Assembly (NCBI GenBank): GCA_003524845.1
Contig: DQGR01000037.1
Location: 1-5,897 of the forward strand
Length of the DNA: 5,897 nt
Reading direction: 5' to 3'
Origin: Patescibacteria group bacterium
Lineage (GTDB): Bacteria; Patescibacteriota; Microgenomatia; UBA10105
In this document: piece by piece, positions 1-5,487 of the stretch
How the letters are laid out: the number at the start of each line of letters is the position of its first letter
Position numbering within the stretch: the first letter of the stretch is position 1
Program-made: the position numbers and the translations under genes
Notes under the pieces: generated by a model
Told to the model about the DNA's origin: nothing
The model's input: the letters and a program-made list of their open reading frames with translations, nothing else
Databases searched by the model: none

Positions 1-404
1 ACAAAGCGTTTAAACACACTGGCAAATCTGATGTACGCGACTTTATCCAGTTGTTTTAGCTTGCGCGCTACCAAATCGCCAATTTTCCGGCTCTCAATCT
101 CAACTGAGTTGGCGCTCCGCAGTTCCCGTTCAATCTCATCGACAATCATCGTTACTTGTTCATGTCCGACGGTCGTTTTCTCAACTGATTTAAATATGCC
201 GCGCAGCAACTTCTCCCGGTCAAATGCCTCCCGCGATCCATTCTTCTTCAATACCGTTAGCGGCACCATCTCAATCCGCTCGTAGGTCGTGAAGCGCTTC
301 CCGCATTTAATGCATTCTCGACGCCTACGCGTCAGTGATAAATCATCGCTGTCCCGCGTCTCAACTACTTCAGATGTCTCGTGCAAACAAAATGGACACT
401 TCAT
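1..404 (-). CDS. nrdR: Transcriptional repressor NrdR, 3' end cut off by window edge
   Basis: Zinc-ribbon/ATP-cone repressor of ribonucleotide reductase genes, which binds NrdR boxes according to (d)ATP status. The first 134 residues are visible. The N-terminal zinc ribbon has the four family cysteines at C3, C6, C31 and C34, followed by the typical KRFTTYERIE stretch. The ATP-cone domain begins near residue 48 (VPLTVLKKNGSREAFDREKL) and continues through the RKIGDLVARKLKQLDKVAYIRFASV segment. The family is usually about 150 residues, so only a short C-terminal tail is missing. The start is the ATG at 404, because the protein begins MKCPFC exactly as the family does. There is no Shine-Dalgarno sequence; instead the start abuts a symmetric CAG-heptad array (407-497). 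The gene follows the DUF5667 gene on the same strand after a long gap, so it probably has its own transcript. No ribonucleotide reductase gene is in view. Confidence 0.96.
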   Translation of the reverse strand, partial: MKCPFCLHETSEVVETRDSDDLSLTRRRRECIKCGKRFTTYERIEMVPLTVLKKNGSREAFDREKLLRGIFKSVEKTTVGHEQVTMIVDEIERELRSANSVEIESRKIGDLVARKLKQLDKVAYIRFASVFKRF

Positions 405-406
405 AA

Positions 407-497
407 CAGCAATCAGAGATCAGTAATCAGAAATCAGTAAAAATAAAAAACATATTATTCTTTATTCTGTTTACTGATCGCTGTTTTCTGTTCGCTG
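407..497. repeat. Symmetric CAG-heptad array (imperfect inverted repeat) upstream of nrdR
   Basis: On the plus strand CAG occurs with an exact 7-base period at 407, 414, 421, 428 and 435. On the minus strand CAG occurs with the same period, appearing as CTG at 467, 474, 481, 488 and 495. The two sets mirror each other around position 452. The unit is roughly ATCAGNN or AACAGNN. The inner arms 421-441 and 470-490 pair at 17 of 21 positions, with a perfect 9-base core (ATCAGTAAA at 433-441 against TTTACTGAT at 470-478) and an AT-rich 28-base loop. The array ends two bases before the nrdR start codon, so an nrdR transcript carrying it would fold into a long hairpin in the 5' leader. It has no T-run typical of a terminator. 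It may be a dispersed short repeat or a regulatory leader; the sequence alone does not decide. Confidence 0.75.
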
Positions 498-820
498 GTA
501 AAAAAAACACTATCTGTAGGGTCAAGAAGAAATATATGACACTAATTGAAGGAGAACAAGACTACAAAGTGGATCATTTGATAGCAATAAATCGGGTCGA
601 GCGTGGCATGGCTTTTATCAAAATTATATAAGTTGTATAACATTATAACATATTTCGTCAGTTTTAAACTGAGCAACAAATTACTTCATATTTTCGTTTA
701 TATCCCATAAGTATGGTTAAATTATGATCGCCTGTTAAAGACATAACCTATAGCTAAACTCAAGTCAGTTTCTAAATCTTAGAATAAGTTATAGGATTTT
801 TAATAAAAAGATATTTGTGG
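498..820. other. AT-rich gene-free stretch between the DUF5667 gene and the nrdR leader
   Basis: No convincing coding region is visible on either strand. It holds several small dyads: TCAGTTT/AAACTGA (658-664 and 666-672), TTCTAA/TTAGAA (770-775 and 779-784), and CCTATA/TATAGG (747-752 and 790-795), which encloses the second dyad. Read as minus-strand RNA just after the DUF5667 stop codon, the last two nest and could form a small branched structure. The stems are short and AT-rich, and no poly-U tract follows, so I do not call a terminator. A promoter for nrdR is expected somewhere here, but none stands out. Confidence 0.5.
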
Positions 821-1345
821 TTACAGCCCTTTTTGCAGTTCAGTTAAAGAAGTAATACTAGTTTGCAAAGTGGTTAAGTTTTCGCCGGAGAATTTTTCCT
901 GGCTCCGGGTCAACACCTCGATATGTTTAGTCAATGACTGGCTAAATCGATCAGTCAGTTGGTTAAGTTGTGCCATATTCTCAGCCGGGATTTGGGATAG
1001 ATACTTCCGGGTATCAGCGTCAAACTGGGTGCCTTTGGTAAATGTCGAAATAGCTATTTCAGCTTTGCCTTTCTCAAGCAAAACCTCCCCCATGCTGTGG
1101 TATTTGTCAGCCAACAGCTGGTGAAACTCGGCCTTCCGCACCGGATTGGAAATGAGCTGGATTAGAATCAGGTCTCGTAAGCGCTTGAGAAAAAAGAGTG
1201 GATTGTCCGGCAAAATCCCCGGGTATGGCAGCGCGTAGTCAACCGGTGAGGGCGCGGGGCTTGCAGGCGCGGTTTCCTGCGCCAAGGCGAGGCTAAACAT
1301 CAAAAAAAATCCGATGCCCCCAAGCGCAATTAAAAATGCTTTCAT
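821..1345 (-). CDS. Exported DUF5667-domain protein
   Basis: The function of this family is unknown; the protein is predicted to be secreted or membrane-anchored. With the start chosen here it has 174 residues. Residues 1-22 form a signal peptide (MKAFLIALGG..., a hydrophobic core, then LALA before Q23). A short Pro/Ala/Ser-rich linker (about 25-35) follows. The domain starts with the recognisable ALPYPGILPDNPLFFLK block (about 38-54) and RLRD (55-58). The rest is predicted helical, including KAEFHQLLADKYHSMGEVLLEKGKAEIA (71-98, amphipathic) and a Gln/Ser/Thr-rich C-terminal half without cysteine. An upstream in-frame ATG at 1369 would add eight residues. I prefer 1345 because an AGAAAGG Shine-Dalgarno-like sequence lies nine bases before it and because the signal peptide then begins at once. 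It follows the HD gene by 72 bases on the same strand and could be cotranscribed. Recognition of the family is from the motif, not a search. Confidence 0.85.
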   Translation of the reverse strand: MKAFLIALGGIGFFLMFSLALAQETAPASPAPSPVDYALPYPGILPDNPLFFLKRLRDLILIQLISNPVRKAEFHQLLADKYHSMGEVLLEKGKAEIAISTFTKGTQFDADTRKYLSQIPAENMAQLNQLTDRFSQSLTKHIEVLTRSQEKFSGENLTTLQTSITSLTELQKGL

Positions 1346-1354
1346 ACGCGCAAA

Positions 1355-1361
1355 CCTTTCT
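1355..1361 (-). promoter_or_regulatory. Ribosome binding site deciding the DUF5667 gene start
   Basis: AGAAAGG on the minus strand, with nine bases to the ATG at 1345. It lies inside the eight-codon extension that would be added by the upstream ATG at 1369, which itself has only AT-rich sequence before it. This is the one clear Shine-Dalgarno-like site in the window. Confidence 0.55.
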
Positions 1362-1417
1362 CTTATCATTTAACAAAACGCATCAATTTACAAAGCGCAA
1401 ACCGTATGTATCAGGCT

Positions 1418-1984
1418 TTAGTGATTATTTGCAAATTCCTGTTCGATATCGAAAACAGTGATACCAGCGGCAGTAAATAGTTCCTGTTCGAGTGTTTTCA
1501 CGAGAGGATAGCAGGCTTTCAGTTCAGCTACAGCTGCCGGTGGTAAGTTCTCACGATACCACAATTTGAACCGACGATCCACTCCAATTACTTCATACTT
1601 GGTCATTTTGTCAGCCAGGAAGAGAATTTTAGCTTCCCAACTCTCTGGTGTAATTTTAGGGTCCAAAATACAATGTAACGAATGCCTGGCAATAATGCCG
1701 GCTATCTCATCGTAGCCCAGTTCCTTAAGAACTCTAACTGCGGTGTCTGGATGTCGCTCCCCTTCCCTACGTGGAATGTTTTTATCAATATCATGGAGGA
1801 GTGTGGCAGCCTCTAATAGTTGTTCGTCTATTTTGGGATTTGTCCGCCGGCTGGCGGATTGAGTTTTGAGTTTTCCGGCCAAAAATAAGGCCAGCCTGGC
1901 CACCGCTTCCACATGAATCCGTTTTTGCGAAGGTAAGCTGTAACGATCAAATAAAAACAAACATTGTTGCCGGGTGGGAATCAT
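1418..1984 (-). CDS. HD-domain metal-dependent phosphohydrolase
   Basis: A cytoplasmic HD-superfamily protein that would use a histidine/aspartate-bound metal centre to hydrolyse a phosphate ester, perhaps of a nucleotide. The substrate is not evident. From the ATG at 1984 it has 188 residues. Candidate metal ligands in family order are H24 (RIHVEAVARLA), the H64-D65 pair in ATLLHDIDK, H78, H101 and H104 in IIARHSLH, and D125 in LFLADKMTKYE. The overall plan resembles YqeK-like and other small HD hydrolases, but I cannot place it in a named subfamily. A TTG at 1990 could add two residues; the ATG is preferred. No Shine-Dalgarno sequence is present, and the kinase stop codon is only 12 bases upstream, which suggests a shared transcript and perhaps translational coupling. 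Codons for about residues 43-47 (SASRR) come from a dispersed palindromic repeat, probably in a surface loop before the HD helix. Confidence 0.88.
   Translation of the reverse strand: MIPTRQQCLFLFDRYSLPSQKRIHVEAVARLALFLAGKLKTQSASRRTNPKIDEQLLEAATLLHDIDKNIPRREGERHPDTAVRVLKELGYDEIAGIIARHSLHCILDPKITPESWEAKILFLADKMTKYEVIGVDRRFKLWYRENLPPAAVAELKACYPLVKTLEQELFTAAGITVFDIEQEFANNH
1843..1858. repeat. Short GC-rich palindromic repeat inside the HD-protein coding sequence
   Basis: TCCGCC (1843-1848) and GGCGGA (1853-1858) form a perfect six-base inverted repeat around GGCT. The element is far more GC-rich than the sequence around it. I recall TCCGCC-AGCC-GGCGGA-like palindromes as recurrent dispersed elements in Candidate Phyla Radiation genomes. 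Here it lies in frame and encodes a short SASRR stretch in the HD protein. That it is an inserted mobile-type repeat is inference. Confidence 0.6.
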
Positions 1985-1996
1985 AATCAAGGCAAT

Positions 1997-2590
1997 TTAA
2001 TGGTTACCGTTATAGTAACCGAGCGCCTGCAACACGATATCAAGCGTTTCAGTCGGTCCGTGTGAGTAGGTGTTAATCACCAAATCATAATATTTCGGTT
2101 CCCAGAAATTACTGACTCCATACATGCGTTGCCATTTAGTTAAGTTTGCATCTTCCCGTTCTTTAAGGTGTTTTTTAGCCACCTCAACTGAGATATTATC
2201 GCGGTTCACAATCCGGTCAATCCGCAGCGCGCCATCACACATCAGGAGTACTTTGAGCACGTGTTTGAGCCCGCGCATATTCCAACCAGCAATCCAGGAT
2301 TCTACTGCCACATGGGTATTGGGGTCGCTTAACTTTTCCCGTATCTTTAAATCAATCTGCCGGTCAATCTCGTCACTGTAATCAGTAGCTTTATGATGTG
2401 TCTGGTCTTTGGAATCATGGCTCCCGGCTTCAATTGCAAACCTGCGCGACCAGTCGCCACCGGAAAACATTTCCCAGCCAAGCGGCGCAAGCATTGGTTT
2501 AAGATTACGAAGGAGCGTTGAGCGGCCGGCACCAGGAGGACTTGAAATGGCAATACTGCTGTATTTAAGTGTTTTTGGCTGCGGTACCAT
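1997..2590 (-). CDS. Cytidylate kinase-like P-loop kinase with altered Walker A
   Basis: A probable nucleoside/nucleotide kinase of the cytidylate-kinase-like group, which would transfer a phosphate from ATP to a nucleoside monophosphate. The protein has 197 residues from the ATG at 2590. The P-loop is ISSPPGAGRST (residues 15-25). It differs from the Walker A consensus GxxxxGK[ST]: Ser replaces the first Gly and R23 stands where the phosphate-binding Lys should be. Other family features are present: FSGGDWSRR (42-50, substrate site), VAVESWIAGW (about 94-103), a lid region with DRIVNRD (125-131) and KERED (143-147), and the C-terminal YYDLVINT (167-174). A longer TTG start at 2617 is unlikely because it would place a near-consensus promoter inside the coding region. 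The gene is divergent from a purine phosphoribosyltransferase and 12 bases upstream of the HD gene. The family is fairly sure; catalytic activity and substrate are not. Confidence 0.82.
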   Translation of the reverse strand: MVPQPKTLKYSSIAISSPPGAGRSTLLRNLKPMLAPLGWEMFSGGDWSRRFAIEAGSHDSKDQTHHKATDYSDEIDRQIDLKIREKLSDPNTHVAVESWIAGWNMRGLKHVLKVLLMCDGALRIDRIVNRDNISVEVAKKHLKEREDANLTKWQRMYGVSNFWEPKYYDLVINTYSHGPTETLDIVLQALGYYNGNH

Positions 2591-2596
2591 ATATGT

Positions 2597-2624
2597 ATTA
2601 TAGGCAGCTCGTGGCAAACGTCAA
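2597..2624 (-). promoter_or_regulatory. Sigma70-type promoter of the kinase gene, leaderless arrangement
   Basis: On the minus strand, TTGACG (2624-2619) and a perfect TATAAT (2602-2597) are separated by 16 bases. Only six bases lie between the end of the -10 box and the ATG at 2590, so transcription should start at or within a base or two of the start codon, giving a leaderless mRNA. The near-consensus boxes make this the strongest promoter call in the window. Confidence 0.72.
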
Positions 2625-2640
2625 GCTGGAATGGTAAAAT
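2612..2640 (+). promoter_or_regulatory. Promoter of the phosphoribosyltransferase gene, extended -10, leaderless arrangement
   Basis: On the plus strand, TAAAAT (2635-2640) is preceded by TGG (2632-2634), an extended -10 element. A weak -35 (TGGCAA, 2612-2617) lies 17 bases upstream. Seven bases separate the -10 from the ATG at 2648, again predicting a leaderless transcript. It overlaps the -35 region of the opposing kinase promoter (2619-2624), so the two polymerases would compete for the same DNA. Confidence 0.55.
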
Positions 2641-2647
2641 TCTCACT

Positions 2648-3253
2648 ATGTCTACTAACTGGCGGAGTAAATTTCTGAACGTTTCCTGGTCTGATTTTTG
2701 TACGCAGGCGTTTGTTTTAAGTAAACAAATACGCGTAAGTAGTCGTCCGCTTGATCTCATTGTGGCCATTGCCCGGGGAGGACTCACTTTGTCGCAACTT
2801 CTATCTGATAGTCTAAGTCTACCAATTGCCACCTTTACCATCCAAAGCTATAAAGACCTCAGACAGCAAACTTTGCCACAAATTACTTTTGGTGTGGGAA
2901 CTACTACGCTTGAGGGCAAACGGGTGCTTCTCGTTGACGACGTCTGCGATACTGGGAAAACTTTTGAACGGGCACTGGTATACGTATCTGAGCTGGGTGC
3001 TGAGAAAGAACAGATCACCACTGCCGCACTCCACTACAAACCCCATGCGATCTACAAACCCGACTTTTTTGTTACCAAAACAGATAAATGGGTGATTTAT
3101 CCGTATGAAGTCTGGGAAACGATTGCACAGTTATCAAAGTTGTGGAAAGCAGATAAAATTAGCGCTGAAGAAATAAATGCGCGTTTTCTCGCGTTTGGAT
3201 TTCTGCAGGAACAACTTACCCAATTCTATCCCGCAGCATCCTACGACAGGTGA
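2648..3253 (+). CDS. Purine phosphoribosyltransferase (Gpt/hypoxanthine PRTase-like)
   Basis: A type I phosphoribosyltransferase of 201 residues that would join a free base to PRPP for nucleotide salvage in the cytoplasm. The PRPP-binding signature VLLVDDVCDTGKTF is at residues 93-106, with the adjacent aspartates D97-D98. IVAIARGGL (38-46) supplies the diphosphate-binding loop. The segment YKPDFFVTKTDKWVIYPYEVWE (136-157) resembles the base-binding hood of xanthine-guanine/hypoxanthine PRTases of the COG2236 type, so a purine base is likely, though which one cannot be told. About 45 residues after that are helical and charged. The ATG at 2648 is the first possible start, has no Shine-Dalgarno sequence, and sits seven bases downstream of an extended -10 box. 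The gene is divergent from the kinase and convergent with gapN, so it is probably transcribed alone. Confidence 0.9.
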   Translation: MSTNWRSKFLNVSWSDFCTQAFVLSKQIRVSSRPLDLIVAIARGGLTLSQLLSDSLSLPIATFTIQSYKDLRQQTLPQITFGVGTTTLEGKRVLLVDDVCDTGKTFERALVYVSELGAEKEQITTAALHYKPHAIYKPDFFVTKTDKWVIYPYEVWETIAQLSKLWKADKISAEEINARFLAFGFLQEQLTQFYPAASYDR

Positions 3254-3343
3254 AACAGGTAAAACGACAGCGAACAAATGAGCAGGTAGGTAATGAATAG
3301 TTCCATGGAATAATTTCAGCATGACATACCCGGAGAGAAATTG

Positions 3344-4828
3344 TCAACCGGGTTTGTTGATGATAATTGGCTTCAAGCGGGTCATGGCCTCCAGCGAGTA
3401 TTTAATCCCCTGTACTCCCACTCCTGAACCTTTAGTTCCTAAAAATGGAAAATGGTCCGGGCCGCGCTGCGGTTTATTATTGATCCAAACCGTACCCACA
3501 TCAAGCTCACCGGCAAGTTTAATCCCGAGGCCTTCGTCACACGTGTAAATAGCGGCTTGTAAGCCATACGTGGAGCGGTTAATGAGATCTATTGCTTCTT
3601 CAATTGATTTAACTCTAACAAAGGATACGACAGGTCCAAAGGTTTCAATCCGCACAATTTCCATATCCATAGTCACGTGATCCAAAATAGTTGGCTCAAT
3701 GTAATTTCCCTGCCGTTTACCACCTAAGACAATTTTAGCGCCGGCCTGTTGAGCTGCGACAATTCGCGCTTCAACTTCTTTGGCAGCTGATTCGGTGATT
3801 AAAGGTCCGACACTTTTGGTCCCCGGATCACGCGGATCCCCCATTTTAATTTTTTCCTGAGTGAGCGCTACCACCCGTGGCAAGACTTTATCCAGATCGC
3901 TATCTAATCCCAAAACATATTTGATTGCGGTACAGCGCTGGCCGGCAAATGAATACGCGCCTTTGACAATTTCAAGTGCTGTGGTTTCAATATCGCAGCC
4001 ATTAATAACGAGCGCCGCATTATTGCCGCCGCATTCAAAAAGTAGCGGAATCATGCCGGCAATTTTTGCAGCAGATTTACCTACTTGTGACGAACCGGTA
4101 AACGTAATCATGTTGATACCCGGATGACCTACCAAATAATCACCAATATCCTCGCCGCCGCCGGTCACCGTCACCAGTAAATCATCAGGCACACCAGCTT
4201 TGCGAAATATTTGGGTCAGGTAAAGAGCAGAGAGTGCGCCATTGGTCGGCGGCTTGAAAATGACCGCATTACCCATCATGAGGGCTGGAGCAAGCTTTGA
4301 AACTGACAAATTTACCGGATAGTTAAAAGGGGAAATGGCCAAAACCACTCCCTGTGGCACTCGTTCAATAATCGAAATTTTACTCTGGTCATAGCCGGGA
4401 AACGCATCAGAAGGCAATTGTTCACCACCCACATGCAAGGCTTCGTGGGTGTAATAATCCAGCATGTCAGCACTACGCACAATCTCATCCTTGGCTTCAT
4501 CTGCGGGCTTACCAATTTCTTTAATTAATAAGGTGGTAAGTAGTGGCTCGTGTTCCCGAATCCAGTCAGCCGCAAGTCGCAACACTTTGCCGCGTTTGGT
4601 AATTTCTACTCTAGCCCAGAGGCGCTGTGCTCCGTGTGCTCGGGCTATTGCGTCGTCAATCTCGGCAGTCGTCACCACTGGAAATTTTCCAAGTACCGTA
4701 TGATCAATTGGTGATACTACGTCTTTGTAATGGCCATTTTTTGATTCCACCCAAGCATGACCATTAAACCAACGGTAAAGGGGTGGGGTCTGATTGTCAT
4801 GCAGTTCTGCAAAAATATCATCAGGCAT
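3344..4828 (-). CDS. gapN: NADP-dependent non-phosphorylating glyceraldehyde-3-phosphate dehydrogenase
   Basis: An aldehyde dehydrogenase superfamily enzyme that oxidises glyceraldehyde-3-phosphate directly to 3-phosphoglycerate with NADP+, giving NADPH but no ATP. It has 494 residues, a full family length. Visible active-site elements are N169 in ISPFNYPVN (oxyanion hole), K192 in FKPPTNG (cofactor), the Rossmann FTGSSQVGK motif (243-251), the general base E265 in LFECGGNN, the nucleophile C299 in FAGQRCTAIK, and E395 in ETFGPV. The pairing of GQRCTAIK with NNKPQRGPDHFPFLG (450-464) and GVGVQGIKYSLEAMT near the C-terminus is typical of GapN rather than of other aldehyde dehydrogenases. The ATG at 4828 is preceded by a promoter only six bases upstream and no ribosome binding site. 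The gene converges on the phosphoribosyltransferase, with a 90-base gap lacking an obvious terminator. Confidence 0.93.
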   Translation of the reverse strand: MPDDIFAELHDNQTPPLYRWFNGHAWVESKNGHYKDVVSPIDHTVLGKFPVVTTAEIDDAIARAHGAQRLWARVEITKRGKVLRLAADWIREHEPLLTTLLIKEIGKPADEAKDEIVRSADMLDYYTHEALHVGGEQLPSDAFPGYDQSKISIIERVPQGVVLAISPFNYPVNLSVSKLAPALMMGNAVIFKPPTNGALSALYLTQIFRKAGVPDDLLVTVTGGGEDIGDYLVGHPGINMITFTGSSQVGKSAAKIAGMIPLLFECGGNNAALVINGCDIETTALEIVKGAYSFAGQRCTAIKYVLGLDSDLDKVLPRVVALTQEKIKMGDPRDPGTKSVGPLITESAAKEVEARIVAAQQAGAKIVLGGKRQGNYIEPTILDHVTMDMEIVRIETFGPVVSFVRVKSIEEAIDLINRSTYGLQAAIYTCDEGLGIKLAGELDVGTVWINNKPQRGPDHFPFLGTKGSGVGVQGIKYSLEAMTRLKPIIINKPG

Positions 4829-4834
4829 AAGTTT

Positions 4835-4863
4835 ACTATGCCCGAATTTACGTAGTTTGGCAA
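4835..4863 (-). promoter_or_regulatory. Promoter of gapN, leaderless arrangement
   Basis: On the minus strand, TTGCCA (4863-4858) matches the -35 consensus at five of six positions. CATAGT (4840-4835) matches the -10 at four of six, with a 17-base spacer. Six bases separate the -10 from the ATG at 4828, the same geometry as the kinase promoter, so a leaderless transcript is predicted. The weak -10 lowers confidence. Confidence 0.5.
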
Positions 4864-4905
4864 GGGACTAAAGGGAATTTTCCAGAAATTTACTTCGATC
4901 GTTGC

Positions 4906-5439
4906 TCAACTCCAATGTGCAGGAGGAAGAACTTGCAATTGATCTTGAGTAATTATGGCAACTTCTCGAGAACCGATGCGGATAGTTCCATTGTGCGGCA
5001 CTCGGATTTTTAGGTTACGCATGGACCATTTTACAATACGCTCTCTTATTGGTTCACCTTCATTATCTAATTCTTTAACAGTATAAAAACGAGCAACTAA
5101 TGGATCTTCTTCAATATATGATGGCGTTCTCTTAATTTCATACGTCATACGTGAATCGCTATCACTTATACTGACTTCGCCTTGAACACCTAATTCATCC
5201 AAATACCAAGTGCCGGGGCCGACGTAATCAACATCATAGCGCGGATAACTTTCAACAATGCCTAACATTTGGCCTCTCCCGCTTAGTACATCAATCTGAT
5301 TGGCCGGTAAGCCAATATAGTGAGTTCGATCCATTGTTTGCGGGTTTTTAAGTGCCTTTAAGTCAATTGAGGAGGTACCCCGCACAATCAGCCAACCAGC
5401 TCTAGTTTCTTCGATGTGTTGACCAGGAATTTCACTCAT
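4906..5439 (-). CDS. Hypothetical soluble protein, family not recognised
   Basis: I do not recognise this 177-residue protein. It has no signal peptide or membrane segment, contains no cysteine, and alternates short hydrophobic and polar stretches, suggesting a mostly beta fold. Blocks that look conserved-like are GWLIVRGTSSIDLKAL (15-30), HYIGLPANQIDVLSGRGQML (40-59), YVGPGTWYLDELGVQGEVSI (72-91) and the C-terminal IRVPHNGTIRIGSREVAII (145-163). Gly/Asp turns between strands fit a beta-rich cytoplasmic protein. The ATG at 5439 has no Shine-Dalgarno sequence; TATAAG four bases upstream and TATAAT about 28 bases upstream are possible -10 boxes, without a clear -35. It lies 48 bases after the tRNA-binding protein gene and 77 bases before gapN on the same strand. 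The context is housekeeping and does not reveal a role. Its codon use and composition look like its neighbours'. Confidence 0.78.
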   Translation of the reverse strand: MSEIPGQHIEETRAGWLIVRGTSSIDLKALKNPQTMDRTHYIGLPANQIDVLSGRGQMLGIVESYPRYDVDYVGPGTWYLDELGVQGEVSISDSDSRMTYEIKRTPSYIEEDPLVARFYTVKELDNEGEPIRERIVKWSMRNLKIRVPHNGTIRIGSREVAIITQDQLQVLPPAHWS

Positions 5440-5487
5440 AAAGCTTATAGTAAACTAATTTCGGATAATTATACACTACTTGTCAAA

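Noticed and set aside
505..520. ACACTATCTGTAGG resembles half of an NrdR box
   Set aside because: Only a partial match, single rather than paired, and there is no ribonucleotide reductase gene here; chance resemblance is likely.
536..631. A 31-codon ATG-started reading frame on the plus strand (MTLIEGEQDYKVDHL...)
   Set aside because: Very short, no ribosome binding site or clear promoter, no recognisable motif, and set in an AT-rich gene-free region.
2347..2841. Long minus-strand reading frame of 164 codons across the divergent promoter region
   Set aside because: It overlaps the kinase and phosphoribosyltransferase genes in other frames, has no protein-like motifs, and is a shadow frame.
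3244..3285. Run of CAG triplets (GACAGGTGAAACAGGT...GACAGCGAAC) after the phosphoribosyltransferase, similar to the heptad array
   Set aside because: The CAG spacings are 9, 12 and 15 bases rather than 7, with no mirror half, so I do not count it as the same element.
3301..3310. TTCCATGGAA palindrome in the convergent gap between the phosphoribosyltransferase and gapN
   Set aside because: Ten bases with no loop of its own, no GC-rich stem and no T-run on either strand; not a supportable bidirectional terminator.
5466..5486. TTGACA (5486-5481, minus) and TATAAT (5473-5468, minus) as a promoter for the hypothetical gene
   Set aside because: The boxes are only seven bases apart, far too close to work together; TATAAT alone has no acceptable -35.
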